Shown here: positions 9,342 through 17,117 of the stretch, piece by piece
Layout of the letters: each line of letters begins with the position of its first letter
Position numbering within the stretch: position 1 is the first letter of the stretch
Assembly (NCBI GenBank): GCA_037384225.1
Contig: JARROD010000017.1
Location: 1-37,613 of the forward strand
Direction of reading: 5' to 3'
Length of the DNA stretch: 37,613 nucleotides
From: JARROD01 sp037384225
Lineage (GTDB): Bacteria; Pseudomonadota; Gammaproteobacteria; Pseudomonadales; Cellvibrionaceae
Notes under the pieces: model-generated
Databases searched by the model: none
Told to the model about the DNA's origin: nothing
The model's input: the letters and a program-made list of their open reading frames with translations, nothing else
Program-made: the position numbers and the translations under genes

Positions 9342-10412
9342 TCACGCGGCCGGCCGCAAATAAATCAGGTCCTGAAAGGTTACCGCACTGAGCTCCGGGT
9401 GACCCTCAAGGAAGCTGTTAAGGCTCGTAAGGGAATAGGGTGTCAGTGACTTGGGATGCCCCATGACATTGAAAATAGCGCTAGGCATGTTTTTTCGATG
9501 CCGGGAATAAGCTTTGCCCAACACTTCGGCTTTGATGCCATCAATAGAGACCGGACTCGGAACCGTTTTGGTCAGTCTGGACAGATAATAACCGGCATTG
9601 GCCTGCATCGCCGCACCGTCGCCAAAGGGAGTGAACTGCCGGCTGGAAAGCTTTTTCCGCAGTGCCATTTTCCAGTAAAACAACGGACTCAAGGGGAAAC
9701 TGCTAATCGGCACCTCGACAAAACAGCCACTGACGTCTTCAAACACAGGATCGCTGGAGAAGCGCCACAGTGGTTTGGCGGGTAGGCGGGAGAAGTCAAA
9801 CCAGCGCACGGGATCTTCCGAGACTCCCTTGTCAAATACGGTGCTGTCAAGCCAGACGTCATTTTCCGCCAGCGCCTGTTGAATCTCGGCAAAGGGCTGA
9901 ATACACCAGCCGCCGGCCCGATACGCGAATACCGGGCGCCCGGACACCTCTTCCAGAATGGATTTGTAGCGCCGGACGATGGAGCGCATTTGCTGCACAG
10001 AAAAATCGTGCAGCCGATAGCGCTCAGTCTTGACCACCCAGCCATCCCCATCGAAAAAACTGTCCTCCCAATGAGGGTGAATATGCAGTTGAATATCGTG
10101 CCCTTCACGGCTGAGGGAGCCGAGTTGGGAGCGCACCAAATCCCACTGCGGTTGCAACCGCGGCCATTCGGCTGTTGCCTCGCGCAGCTTCAATAAAAAT
10201 CCCGCGTCCACAAACAGCGATAACTTCATACCGTAGCGCTCGAGGACCGCCACTAATCTGTCAGTGGGTTCTATCAAGCACTTTTCCACAGTTCCGGGAT
10301 TAGCGCCGAAAAACAGCTCATAATCCAAGCTTAATAGCATTCGATTGTCCGCGGGCGGTTTTTCGTTTGCTGTCGGCTTTTCACTGTCTAGCACACTAGG
10401 CGTCGATCCCAT
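9342..10412 (-). CDS. Polysaccharide deacetylase-like protein (NodB-type fold)
   Basis: A 356-residue protein with a NodB-like beginning: LLSLDYELFFG places Asp30 where the catalytic aspartate is expected, and HDIQLHIHPHWED (105-117) supplies the metal-binding histidines. The later AYRAGGW fits the family RxGGW-type motif. It probably removes acetyl groups from an N-acetylated sugar, or acts as a related hydrolase, in polysaccharide maturation. No signal peptide is evident, so it may act in the cytoplasm. It is the first gene of the minus-strand run to 1291. The ATG at 10412 follows AGGAG at a longish spacing of 13 bases. Confidence 0.8.
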   Translation of the reverse strand: MGSTPSVLDSEKPTANEKPPADNRMLLSLDYELFFGANPGTVEKCLIEPTDRLVAVLERYGMKLSLFVDAGFLLKLREATAEWPRLQPQWDLVRSQLGSLSREGHDIQLHIHPHWEDSFFDGDGWVVKTERYRLHDFSVQQMRSIVRRYKSILEEVSGRPVFAYRAGGWCIQPFAEIQQALAENDVWLDSTVFDKGVSEDPVRWFDFSRLPAKPLWRFSSDPVFEDVSGCFVEVPISSFPLSPLFYWKMALRKKLSSRQFTPFGDGAAMQANAGYYLSRLTKTVPSPVSIDGIKAEVLGKAYSRHRKNMPSAIFNVMGHPKSLTPYSLTSLNSFLEGHPELSAVTFQDLIYLRPAA

Positions 10413-10798
10413 TTTATTTTCATAACTCCTGTCAGCTAGCTGTCAATCTCCCGCGGCCTCGATTGTTGGCCAGAAAGCCTGTCAATTGACTGGCGCTCTT
10501 TATCTAACCACGCTCTACCTTGTCTGGCCACGTCTGGCCACGTCTGGCCACCCTTCTACCGGTCTACAACGCCGCGGGTGCTTCTCGTAAACTCATGCTT
10601 AAAGCACAGGCACTGAACTATACATCAAAATCTTTACAATATATAATTCCAGCCCCAACCAGGACACGATATCTTTGGAACTCAATCGATATAATGAGGC
10701 TCTATACACATTTCCAATTATTTGTTTGGAATCGATCTTGTCCGCAGCTTTAATAAATAACCAAAACCTTTCCCAAGTGCCTCTTTAAGATTAATTTT
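10413..10798. promoter_or_regulatory. Divergent intergenic region between deacetylase and flippase genes
   Basis: This 386-base gap separates two divergently transcribed genes and must hold promoters in both directions. It contains two perfect 10-base palindromes, CAGCTAGCTG at 10433-10442 and GTCAATTGAC at 10481-10490, and three TGTCA motifs. A 10-base unit repeats three times at 10521-10550. TATAAT hexamers occur at 10642-10647 and 10690-10695 on the plus strand, but I find no convincing -35 partner at 16-18 bases. No coding region is credible here. Confidence 0.45.
10521..10550 (+). repeat. Three tandem copies of a 10-base unit
   Basis: The unit GTCTGGCCAC occurs three times in direct succession, read as TGTCTGGCCA and two copies of CGTCTGGCCA. 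The unit includes TGGCCA, a six-base palindrome. It lies in the divergent control region. Function is unknown; it may be a slipped-strand expansion or a protein-binding array. Confidence 0.7.
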
Positions 10799-12346
10799 AT
10801 GACGAAAAATGTGCAGCCAGATTTCAGCGGAAAGTCACGTTTAGCTGTCAACGTCATTACCAGCTGGCTCAGCCATTTGTTAATTATCGTCACCGGCTTT
10901 TTTATGCCCAGGGTCATCGATGCGCAACTAGGGCAGTCGATTGTAGGGATTTGGGATTTTGCCTGGTCGTTGGTGGCCTACCTCTCTCTTGCACAACTGG
11001 GTATCGGTTCTTCACTCAATCGCTTTGTCGCCAACTTTAGGGCTCAGAATGAAAATGAAAAACTGCAAACTGCCATCTCCACGGTTACTCTAATACAGTT
11101 TATCATCTCCCTTTTTATCGCTACCGTCATTGCCACCATTGCTTATTTTCTACCCAGCTGGTACCACGACCGCCTGGGTGAAGATGTCTACACCGCGCAA
11201 CTGGTTGTACTGTTTCTCGGCCTCGCCATCGCCGCCCAGTTTCTTTTCGATACATCCAGGGGTGTTTTAACCGGGTCGCACCGCTGGGACTTGTATAACG
11301 CCCTCTACTCGGGCACTCAACTGATCTGCAGCCTGATTATGATCAGTGCACTCCTGCTCGGGCATGGACTGGTCACCATCAGCCTGATCTACCTGTCCAT
11401 GATCACCATCGAAGGTATTGCCAGAAGCCTTCTGGCATTGAAGATTTGCCCGCAATCACGATTCAGATTTTCCGCAATATCCATCGCTTTTGCCAAAGAA
11501 ATTACCAGCTTTGGACTCAAGGCTTTTACCATGGGTATCTCGGGAATTATTGTCATTCAGGGCTGCAATATTATGGTGGCCTCCACCATAGGTCACGCCG
11601 CGCTGGCCATCATCGCCCGCCCCAATGCCCTCATCCGCCACATCCAGACCTTTATCACCCGTTTCACTTTCGTACTCACCCCAATGGCCGGACCGATTAT
11701 GTCACAGGAGGGGCCCGAAGCGTTGCGAGCATTTACTCTCGACTGCACCCGTTACGGGCTGGCCTTTACACTGCCGATTATCACCCTGTTCGGATTTTAT
11801 GGGGATGAGCTGATTTATCTGTGGATGGGCCCCCATTATGTCAACCAAAACCTGGTACACATCCTGGCATTGGGCTTTGCGCTGTCGCTTTCGCAGGGTT
11901 CGATGACCCGGATTATGATCGGCCTCAACTACCACGGAAAAGCCGCCTTTATTACGATGGGTCTATCACTGCCCATGTTTGCTATAGGGCTGCTAATCAT
12001 CGAAAAAGTCGGCCATTCGCTGGAAGCCTACGCGATGCTGATGGGGGCGATTTCCACCACAGTGCACGGCATTGCTTTGCCCTGTTACGCTTGCTACAAA
12101 CTGGAGATTCCACTGTTGACATATATCCGCTCCGTGTTCGGCAGAATGCTCCCACTTTGGGCGCCAACCACGTTACTGTTGATCTTTCTCGACCTAACAG
12201 CGCCCGACGATAAAACCTGGGTGCTGTTTAATTCCGGGGTTTACGGGTTGATGACCGCAGCACTGTACTGGCGATTTATTTTGCCATTCGACACCAAGCA
12301 AAAGATCAGAGCCAATTATCTGCGCATTGCCTCCACGTTCCGCTGA
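10799..12346 (+). CDS. Oligosaccharide flippase family protein (Wzx-like, MOP superfamily)
   Basis: A 515-residue membrane protein with about 12 to 14 hydrophobic helices, beginning with NVITSWLSHLLIIVTGFFMPR. Its length and pattern match polysaccharide-biosynthesis flippases that move lipid-linked repeat units from the cytoplasmic to the periplasmic leaflet. It is encoded alone on the plus strand between minus-strand genes of the same locus. Its 3' end overlaps the convergent glycosyltransferase gene by 31 bases (12316-12346). The ATG at 10799 has only a weak ribosome-binding site. The assignment as the Wzx partner of the Wzy-like protein at 1291 is by context. Confidence 0.83.
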   Translation: MTKNVQPDFSGKSRLAVNVITSWLSHLLIIVTGFFMPRVIDAQLGQSIVGIWDFAWSLVAYLSLAQLGIGSSLNRFVANFRAQNENEKLQTAISTVTLIQFIISLFIATVIATIAYFLPSWYHDRLGEDVYTAQLVVLFLGLAIAAQFLFDTSRGVLTGSHRWDLYNALYSGTQLICSLIMISALLLGHGLVTISLIYLSMITIEGIARSLLALKICPQSRFRFSAISIAFAKEITSFGLKAFTMGISGIIVIQGCNIMVASTIGHAALAIIARPNALIRHIQTFITRFTFVLTPMAGPIMSQEGPEALRAFTLDCTRYGLAFTLPIITLFGFYGDELIYLWMGPHYVNQNLVHILALGFALSLSQGSMTRIMIGLNYHGKAAFITMGLSLPMFAIGLLIIEKVGHSLEAYAMLMGAISTTVHGIALPCYACYKLEIPLLTYIRSVFGRMLPLWAPTTLLLIFLDLTAPDDKTWVLFNSGVYGLMTAALYWRFILPFDTKQKIRANYLRIASTFR

Positions 12347-13710
12347 CCCCTAATGCCGGACAGTCCGCCCCTGACAACGTCACCGATCACCTGTTCAAAC
12401 ACCGGCATATTGGTATCCATAGTGTGACTTTCATCATAATGTTTTTGTGATGCAATCGAGGCTTTTTCCCAGAGCGTATCGTCCTCGCTCAAGGCCTGTA
12501 AGACATCGATAAACTCTTGTACGGAACCTCGCACCCAACCGGCGCCGGAGGCCTGTATAACACCGTCGGGATCAAACGAAGCCAGCACCGGAATCCCCAT
12601 ACCCCAGGCCTCGATATAAACATTGGGAAAGCCTTCGGCGATGGACGTGGAGCAGAGTAATTTGCAACGGCTGTAAAAGGCTTCCATTTCAGAGTGCGCC
12701 ACTCTGCCGTTGAGGTTGACGTTGGGCAACCGCCGCGCCCTTTCGAGCAGATTTTCCGCGTAAGCACTCTGATAATTGGACTCACCGACGATTTCAAACT
12801 GGTAACCGCCGCAAGCTTCCGCCATATCGAGCAGCCATTCAAGCCGCTTATCCGGTGAAAAACGCCCCACCCACAGTACGATATTGCTGTCTTTATTGGC
12901 CCGGTTGATACTCTTGGGTCTCTTGCCGCAATTGCGTAAGATCGTCGACGGCAAACCATATACGGTTTGTAACATATCGTGCTGCCGGCGTGACTGGGTA
13001 ATGACCCAATCACACCAGGAAAGACCGAGGCGGTGCAAATACTTTTCCCGCCGCTGCGTCAACAACCACAGATCGCGGGAACAATCGGAGTCATTGGCGG
13101 AGGCAAAAATAAACCGCTTGCCATTGAGCTTGCACCAACTGGCAACCTGACCACATTCGGCCCCGCCGCCGCGCACATAGTAGACATCTGCATCAGCCCG
13201 CTTCAGCGCTGACCAGACACCACTCCAGCGCGGGTGAATAAAACGTAATCCCGGCAGTCCTCTGCGTTTGTCGTATGCTTTACACACAGAAACGCCATTG
13301 ACCGTCTCATGCGCGGGTTGACCGTGGTCGAGGGTTACAAAACTCACTTCATAACCCTGCTTCAACAGCCATTGAGCCATCAACCACTGTTGAACTTCTG
13401 CGCCACCAATATGAGCGATATCATCCCGCTGTGCAATCAGGTTATAACAATTGAGCGAAACGAAGCAAACTCTGGGCCTATGCCCGCCACTATCTGTCTC
13501 CCGGTTTAAAGCCACCGCTGACCTCTCAGAAAATTTTATCAATCCCCGCACAGTCAACTTTAACATGCAAATCAATACCACACTACCAATGGTATAAAGT
13601 ACTATGTTGTAAAGTTCAATGTTGTAAAATTCAACGTCGTAAAGATCCATGGCGTAAAGATCTATGGCGTAAAGATCTATGGCGTAAAGAAACATGTCAG
13701 GCGTCGGCAA
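12316..13710 (-). CDS. Glycosyltransferase family 4 with repeat-encoded N-terminus
   Basis: The GT-B body begins around RPRVCFVSLNCYNL and ends with SIAEGFPNVYIEAWGMGIPV, where Glu359 and Glu367 form the E-x7-E site. The 5' end is unusual: seven 15-base units at 13596-13700 encode successive pentapeptides of the type YAIDL, then a hydrophobic segment (about residues 37-52) that may anchor the enzyme in the membrane. The start is uncertain. TTG at 13710 gives 464 residues, ATG at 13695 gives 459, and ATG at 13566 gives 416 and excludes the repeats. None has a clear Shine-Dalgarno. The gene converges with and overlaps the flippase gene by 31 bases. Confidence 0.8.
   Translation of the reverse strand: MPTPDMFLYAIDLYAIDLYAMDLYDVEFYNIELYNIVLYTIGSVVLICMLKLTVRGLIKFSERSAVALNRETDSGGHRPRVCFVSLNCYNLIAQRDDIAHIGGAEVQQWLMAQWLLKQGYEVSFVTLDHGQPAHETVNGVSVCKAYDKRRGLPGLRFIHPRWSGVWSALKRADADVYYVRGGGAECGQVASWCKLNGKRFIFASANDSDCSRDLWLLTQRREKYLHRLGLSWCDWVITQSRRQHDMLQTVYGLPSTILRNCGKRPKSINRANKDSNIVLWVGRFSPDKRLEWLLDMAEACGGYQFEIVGESNYQSAYAENLLERARRLPNVNLNGRVAHSEMEAFYSRCKLLCSTSIAEGFPNVYIEAWGMGIPVLASFDPDGVIQASGAGWVRGSVQEFIDVLQALSEDDTLWEKASIASQKHYDESHTMDTNMPVFEQVIGDVVRGGLSGIRGQRNVEAMRR
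13596..13700 (-). repeat. 15-base tandem repeat, about seven units
   Basis: Consecutive units start at 13596, 13611, 13626, 13641, 13656, 13671 and 13686. Units at 13656 and 13671 are identical (AAAGATCTATGGCGT on the plus strand), and the unit at 13641 differs from them by one base. Units become more divergent toward 13596, and the last one (13686) is only half conserved. The period is a multiple of three, so unit gain or loss would keep the glycosyltransferase frame. Confidence 0.85.
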
Positions 13711-13836
13711 CTACAATAAACTGGTAACGATTCACAACCGGGCTTGTAGACTTAATAGAAAGATGCTCTTAACATACAGGCGTTTTCACCCAATCCTTTA
13801 TATAATAAAAGCAGGGATAGAAACCTCAGGCACCTC
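13711..13836. promoter_or_regulatory. Short divergent intergenic region before the GNAT gene
   Basis: A 126-base gap between divergent genes. A consensus-like TATAAT lies at 13801-13806, about 30 bases before the plus-strand ATG at 13837, but no good -35 is present at the usual spacing. CAGG sits seven bases before that ATG. Promoter assignment is tentative. Confidence 0.35.
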
Positions 13837-14940
13837 ATGCAAACTAAGCTAATTAAAACTTATCAGGAATTACGACAATTCAGCGACCACTGGAATCCGC
13901 TACTGGAATCATCGAGTGCCAACAACCTGTTTCTAACCTGGGAATGGATAGACGCCTGGTTAAACAGCAATCCCCACAACACCCTGTACGTAGTCACCGT
14001 CTACAGCGATAACCACGAACTGATTGGCATCGCCCCCTTCTATATCGGTCAGTGTCGATTACTGGAAATTGTTCAGCAACGAACCCTGCGTATGATTGGC
14101 GACACCGAGTCCGCCGCTGAGTACCCCAGCATCATCGCCCGAAGCGAATGCGAGCAGCTGGTCTGTCGCGCCATCACAGCACGGCTGAAGGCTGACAGAA
14201 AACACTGGGATACCATCTGGCTTCCCAGATGCGCGTCCTGGGACCCGAACATCAACACTTTCACGAAAGCGCTCGCTGACACCGGGGGTATTGGTTGCTA
14301 CACACGCAGGGTTGCCTTCAGCGCTTTCGAACTGCCAGCCACTTACGATGACTATCTAGCGGAGTTTTCCCGCAACCGCCGCAACAGCCTGCGGCGTATT
14401 GAGAAAAAAGTGGAGAGCATCGGCAATCTCGAAATCCACACCTGCCAGACCCAGTCGGAGGTGGAAAAATACCTTTCAGCGCTATACCGCCTGCACCAGA
14501 AGCGGTGGATGGAAAAAGGTGAAAGCGGCTCTTTCGCCAACCGCCCGGCGCTGCGCCGATTTTACGCTCAGTTCGTCCCCCGCGCTCTGCACAATGGCTG
14601 GTTGAGATTCACCATGCTGACCCACAAAGCCGAACCGAAAGCGATTCAAATCGGTTATTGTTACAACGGTAGCTATCACCAGATTCAGGAAGGGTTCGAC
14701 CCTGAGTTTCACGAGAATGTCGGCAACTACTTACGAATTAAAACTATCCGCAATTTTATTGACGAAGGAATAAAGTGCTACGACTTTCTCGGTGGAGAAA
14801 GCGAGCATAAACGGCGCTGGAAAGCGGTGGTAAGAGATGGCTTCGATCTGTTTGCCTGGAACCATAAACTTAAAAACCTGCCTTTTTCCTATAAACCAAT
14901 CTGGCCCACCGGGAGATTTTTGAAACAAGTGCTCCCGTAA
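13837..14940 (+). CDS. GNAT-fold acetyltransferase, CelD/BcsL-like
   Basis: A 367-residue protein of the CelD-like (Acetyltransf_6) GNAT group that accompanies cellulose and other polysaccharide loci. Typical segments are an N-terminal W-x-x-L and FLTWEWIDAWL, then RNRRNSLRR, the catalytic-domain stretch YHQIQEGFDPEF, and YDFLGGESEHKRRW near the C-terminus. No signal peptide or membrane helix is evident, so it should be cytoplasmic. It probably acylates a sugar or lipid-linked intermediate of this exopolysaccharide; the acceptor is unknown. It is convergent with the heparinase-family gene, with 51 bases between stop codons. Confidence 0.78.
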   Translation: MQTKLIKTYQELRQFSDHWNPLLESSSANNLFLTWEWIDAWLNSNPHNTLYVVTVYSDNHELIGIAPFYIGQCRLLEIVQQRTLRMIGDTESAAEYPSIIARSECEQLVCRAITARLKADRKHWDTIWLPRCASWDPNINTFTKALADTGGIGCYTRRVAFSAFELPATYDDYLAEFSRNRRNSLRRIEKKVESIGNLEIHTCQTQSEVEKYLSALYRLHQKRWMEKGESGSFANRPALRRFYAQFVPRALHNGWLRFTMLTHKAEPKAIQIGYCYNGSYHQIQEGFDPEFHENVGNYLRIKTIRNFIDEGIKCYDFLGGESEHKRRWKAVVRDGFDLFAWNHKLKNLPFSYKPIWPTGRFLKQVLP

Positions 14941-14942
14941 TC

Positions 14943-14982
14943 CTATACCCAGCAATTTTTTCAGCTCTCTACCTGGGGATAG
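14943..14982. terminator. Possible hairpin between convergent genes
   Basis: CTATACCCAG at 14943-14952 can pair with CTGGGGATAG at 14973-14982, ten pairs with one mismatch and a 20-base loop that includes six T residues. It lies between two convergent stop codons. The arm resembles the TATACCCA core of the repeat at 17031, so it could be a decayed copy of that element and not a terminator. Confidence 0.28.
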
Positions 14983-14991
14983 CCCTGGAAT

Positions 14992-16989
14992 TTACCACGA
15001 AAGGCAGGTATTGAAACTATCACTGCCATCAATGCGCGCCCTCGCCACTACAGTCGGCACCGGCGTTTTGCGATGATAGCCTCGGCTCAGCCATCCACCT
15101 ATTGGACTTTTGCTGCCCTCCAGAACCTCAACTCGCATGCGCTGATCCAACGTCAGTGTGATAGCACTTCCCGCTAAATCCAGCACACATACATTGTCTT
15201 TCACTTCTACCAGCTTACAGCTGTCGGAAAAATGGAAGTACAACGCCACGTTGTGCCTCTCCTTCGCCTCCAATTGATCCTTAATGACCAGCTTTTTCCG
15301 ATCGCCCTGCAAATCCAGGCGCCGGCTGTGCACAACCGGATCCGATAGCCGCGTGTAGCCATCGTGGGAAGCCACTATGGTTCCCCCGCTGTTACCAGGC
15401 GACCAATCGAGGCAACGCGCGTGCGCTTTGTCGCCCCACATAAACGGCCCCTGCATTTCCGACTGATCCATGTCGTCCACTTCACAGGTATTGTGCGCCC
15501 GGGTTTTTCTGAAATAATTGCGCCACTGCGGATGACTGAAATAGTCGTATGTACCAGTATCCACCAAGCAATCGATATTGTTAAGGCGCAGAGTGAAGCT
15601 CAAGGCGTCGGCGTGGCCGTGGGCGGCAATACTTTGATAGCCCAGTTCCGCGCAATCGAACAGCACGCTGGCTTTATCACCCTGTTCAAGGGTACCGTAT
15701 TGCAGCAGGAAATAACCGCTATCGCCGAATTGGCAGGACTGTAAAGGTCGAGCAGCACCCGGCGGTGCTGCAGACTCACTGCCATTGCCCAGTAACCAAT
15801 AGGCTGTTTCGGATCCGGCCTGTACGAGCCGGTAAAATTCATCGCGTTTGAACAGGGCGGCGCCAAGCGCACAAAGCGCGTTGGTATCGTCAACCGCTTC
15901 CCCCAGATCCAGCACATAACCGTCGTCACGGTCGCCGAACATGGGCAGGTTGTCGCCTCCTTCGGCGAGCCTGGCCACAAACAGCATCATCAGTTCAATA
16001 CGCTTCCAGTAAGCCGGACTAAAATCATCGCCTTTGCGCTTACCCAATAACCCGGTTACAAGGTAAAACTGTAGCACAAAGAATTGATACCCCAGGGCCT
16101 GCTCGCGGGTACACCCGTCGTCGTATGACTGGGAGTAAATTTCCGCTTCGAGAATGTCCTTCGCCACTGCCGCCCACTGTTGCGACTGCTGAAAACAATC
16201 GAAATACGTCGCCGCCACGTACAACCCGGCTGCTTCGCCAACCAGATGGTTGTTGGCCGAGGAACCTTTGGATAGTTTTCGGGATACATCCCAGCAGTGG
16301 CGGTAGACATACTGAATCAGGCGGCTGCCGAACGCACCAGAGAAAAGTCCGGAATCGAGACTGAGATCTATGGCCCACACCCAGTTGATAAGCCGTACGC
16401 CAAGCTCCAGGGGGCTGCGCCAGTTCATGCCCTTGCCGAATGGATTTCCTTCCATCCAGGATTCCAACTGCTCGACGATCCCCTCGGCATAGCGCTTGTC
16501 TCCAGTAATCCGGTAAGCTCTTGCGAGGACCACCAGTTGATGGTGGCGGTTGGGTTCCCAGACTAACTTGCAATCACCCACTGTATCGAAATCGCGGTAA
16601 TCGATAGTGTTGATATGGGTCAGCGGTGCGCACTTGCCGGCGGACTGATCCAGATGCCAGTTCGACGGCGAATCGATATTTACATCGGTCAGGTCAAAAT
16701 ACGACAACTTGTTTGCGAGAATCTTGTCCGCCTGCTTCAACAGCCGGATTTTCCACGCTTCGTTATAAGCGCTATTTATGGTCGACGCGGTGGAGCGGTC
16801 GCAGATTCGGCAACCCGCAGTGGTAAAATTTTCTGCGTTTTGACCGGATTTGAATTTCGCATTCGGCAAAATGCCGCAGGCCACTCTCACCCGGTCGATT
16901 TGTGCCATACCCAGCGCATTGATCCGCCAGAGAATTTCAGCGGCAGACATGCCTTTTAATCGATTTACATACCAAGAAACTGATTGCAT
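14992..16989 (-). CDS. Heparinase II/III family protein (putative polysaccharide lyase)
   Basis: A 665-residue protein with the two-part architecture of the family. An N-terminal all-alpha toroid runs from about residue 60 to 400, and a C-terminal beta-sandwich domain holds AAHGHADALSFTLRLNN near residue 455 and GTYDYFSHPQWRNYFRKTRAHNT. No signal peptide is visible; the start MQSVSWYVNRLKGMSAAEILWRI is typical of versions encoded in exopolysaccharide loci. It could cleave or trim a uronate-containing polymer, which fits the dehydrogenase at 24798. A strictly non-lytic role is also possible. The ATG is supported by AGGA six bases upstream. The gene follows xrtA after 128 bases holding a palindromic repeat. 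Confidence 0.85.
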   Translation of the reverse strand: MQSVSWYVNRLKGMSAAEILWRINALGMAQIDRVRVACGILPNAKFKSGQNAENFTTAGCRICDRSTASTINSAYNEAWKIRLLKQADKILANKLSYFDLTDVNIDSPSNWHLDQSAGKCAPLTHINTIDYRDFDTVGDCKLVWEPNRHHQLVVLARAYRITGDKRYAEGIVEQLESWMEGNPFGKGMNWRSPLELGVRLINWVWAIDLSLDSGLFSGAFGSRLIQYVYRHCWDVSRKLSKGSSANNHLVGEAAGLYVAATYFDCFQQSQQWAAVAKDILEAEIYSQSYDDGCTREQALGYQFFVLQFYLVTGLLGKRKGDDFSPAYWKRIELMMLFVARLAEGGDNLPMFGDRDDGYVLDLGEAVDDTNALCALGAALFKRDEFYRLVQAGSETAYWLLGNGSESAAPPGAARPLQSCQFGDSGYFLLQYGTLEQGDKASVLFDCAELGYQSIAAHGHADALSFTLRLNNIDCLVDTGTYDYFSHPQWRNYFRKTRAHNTCEVDDMDQSEMQGPFMWGDKAHARCLDWSPGNSGGTIVASHDGYTRLSDPVVHSRRLDLQGDRKKLVIKDQLEAKERHNVALYFHFSDSCKLVEVKDNVCVLDLAGSAITLTLDQRMRVEVLEGSKSPIGGWLSRGYHRKTPVPTVVARARIDGSDSFNTCLSW

Positions 16990-17030
16990 TGTTTATCCTG
17001 AACGACTGGATTTTTGTCGGTTGATGTATA

Positions 17031-17097
17031 TATACCCAAAGCGTCTGAGATTTAGGCCTCCAGAGCACGCCCCTTTTTCTCAAACGCTTTGGGTATA
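17031..17097. repeat. Imperfect palindrome with 20-base arms (copy 2 of dispersed repeat)
   Basis: The arm at 17031-17050 (TATACCCAAAGCGTCTGAGA) pairs with 17078-17097 with one mismatch across 20 positions, leaving a 27-base spacer. The outer 14 bases pair perfectly. The left part, 17031-17057, aligns with 10-36 at the start of the window. It sits between xrtA and the heparinase-family gene on the minus strand, where it could form an mRNA hairpin. There is no terminator-like U tract. Confidence 0.75.
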
Positions 17098-17117
17098 GAG
17101 GTTTAACGTTTTTGGAT

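Noticed and set aside
13596..13700. CRISPR array
   Set aside because: Units are contiguous 15-base tandem repeats without spacers and are largely in frame with a coding region.
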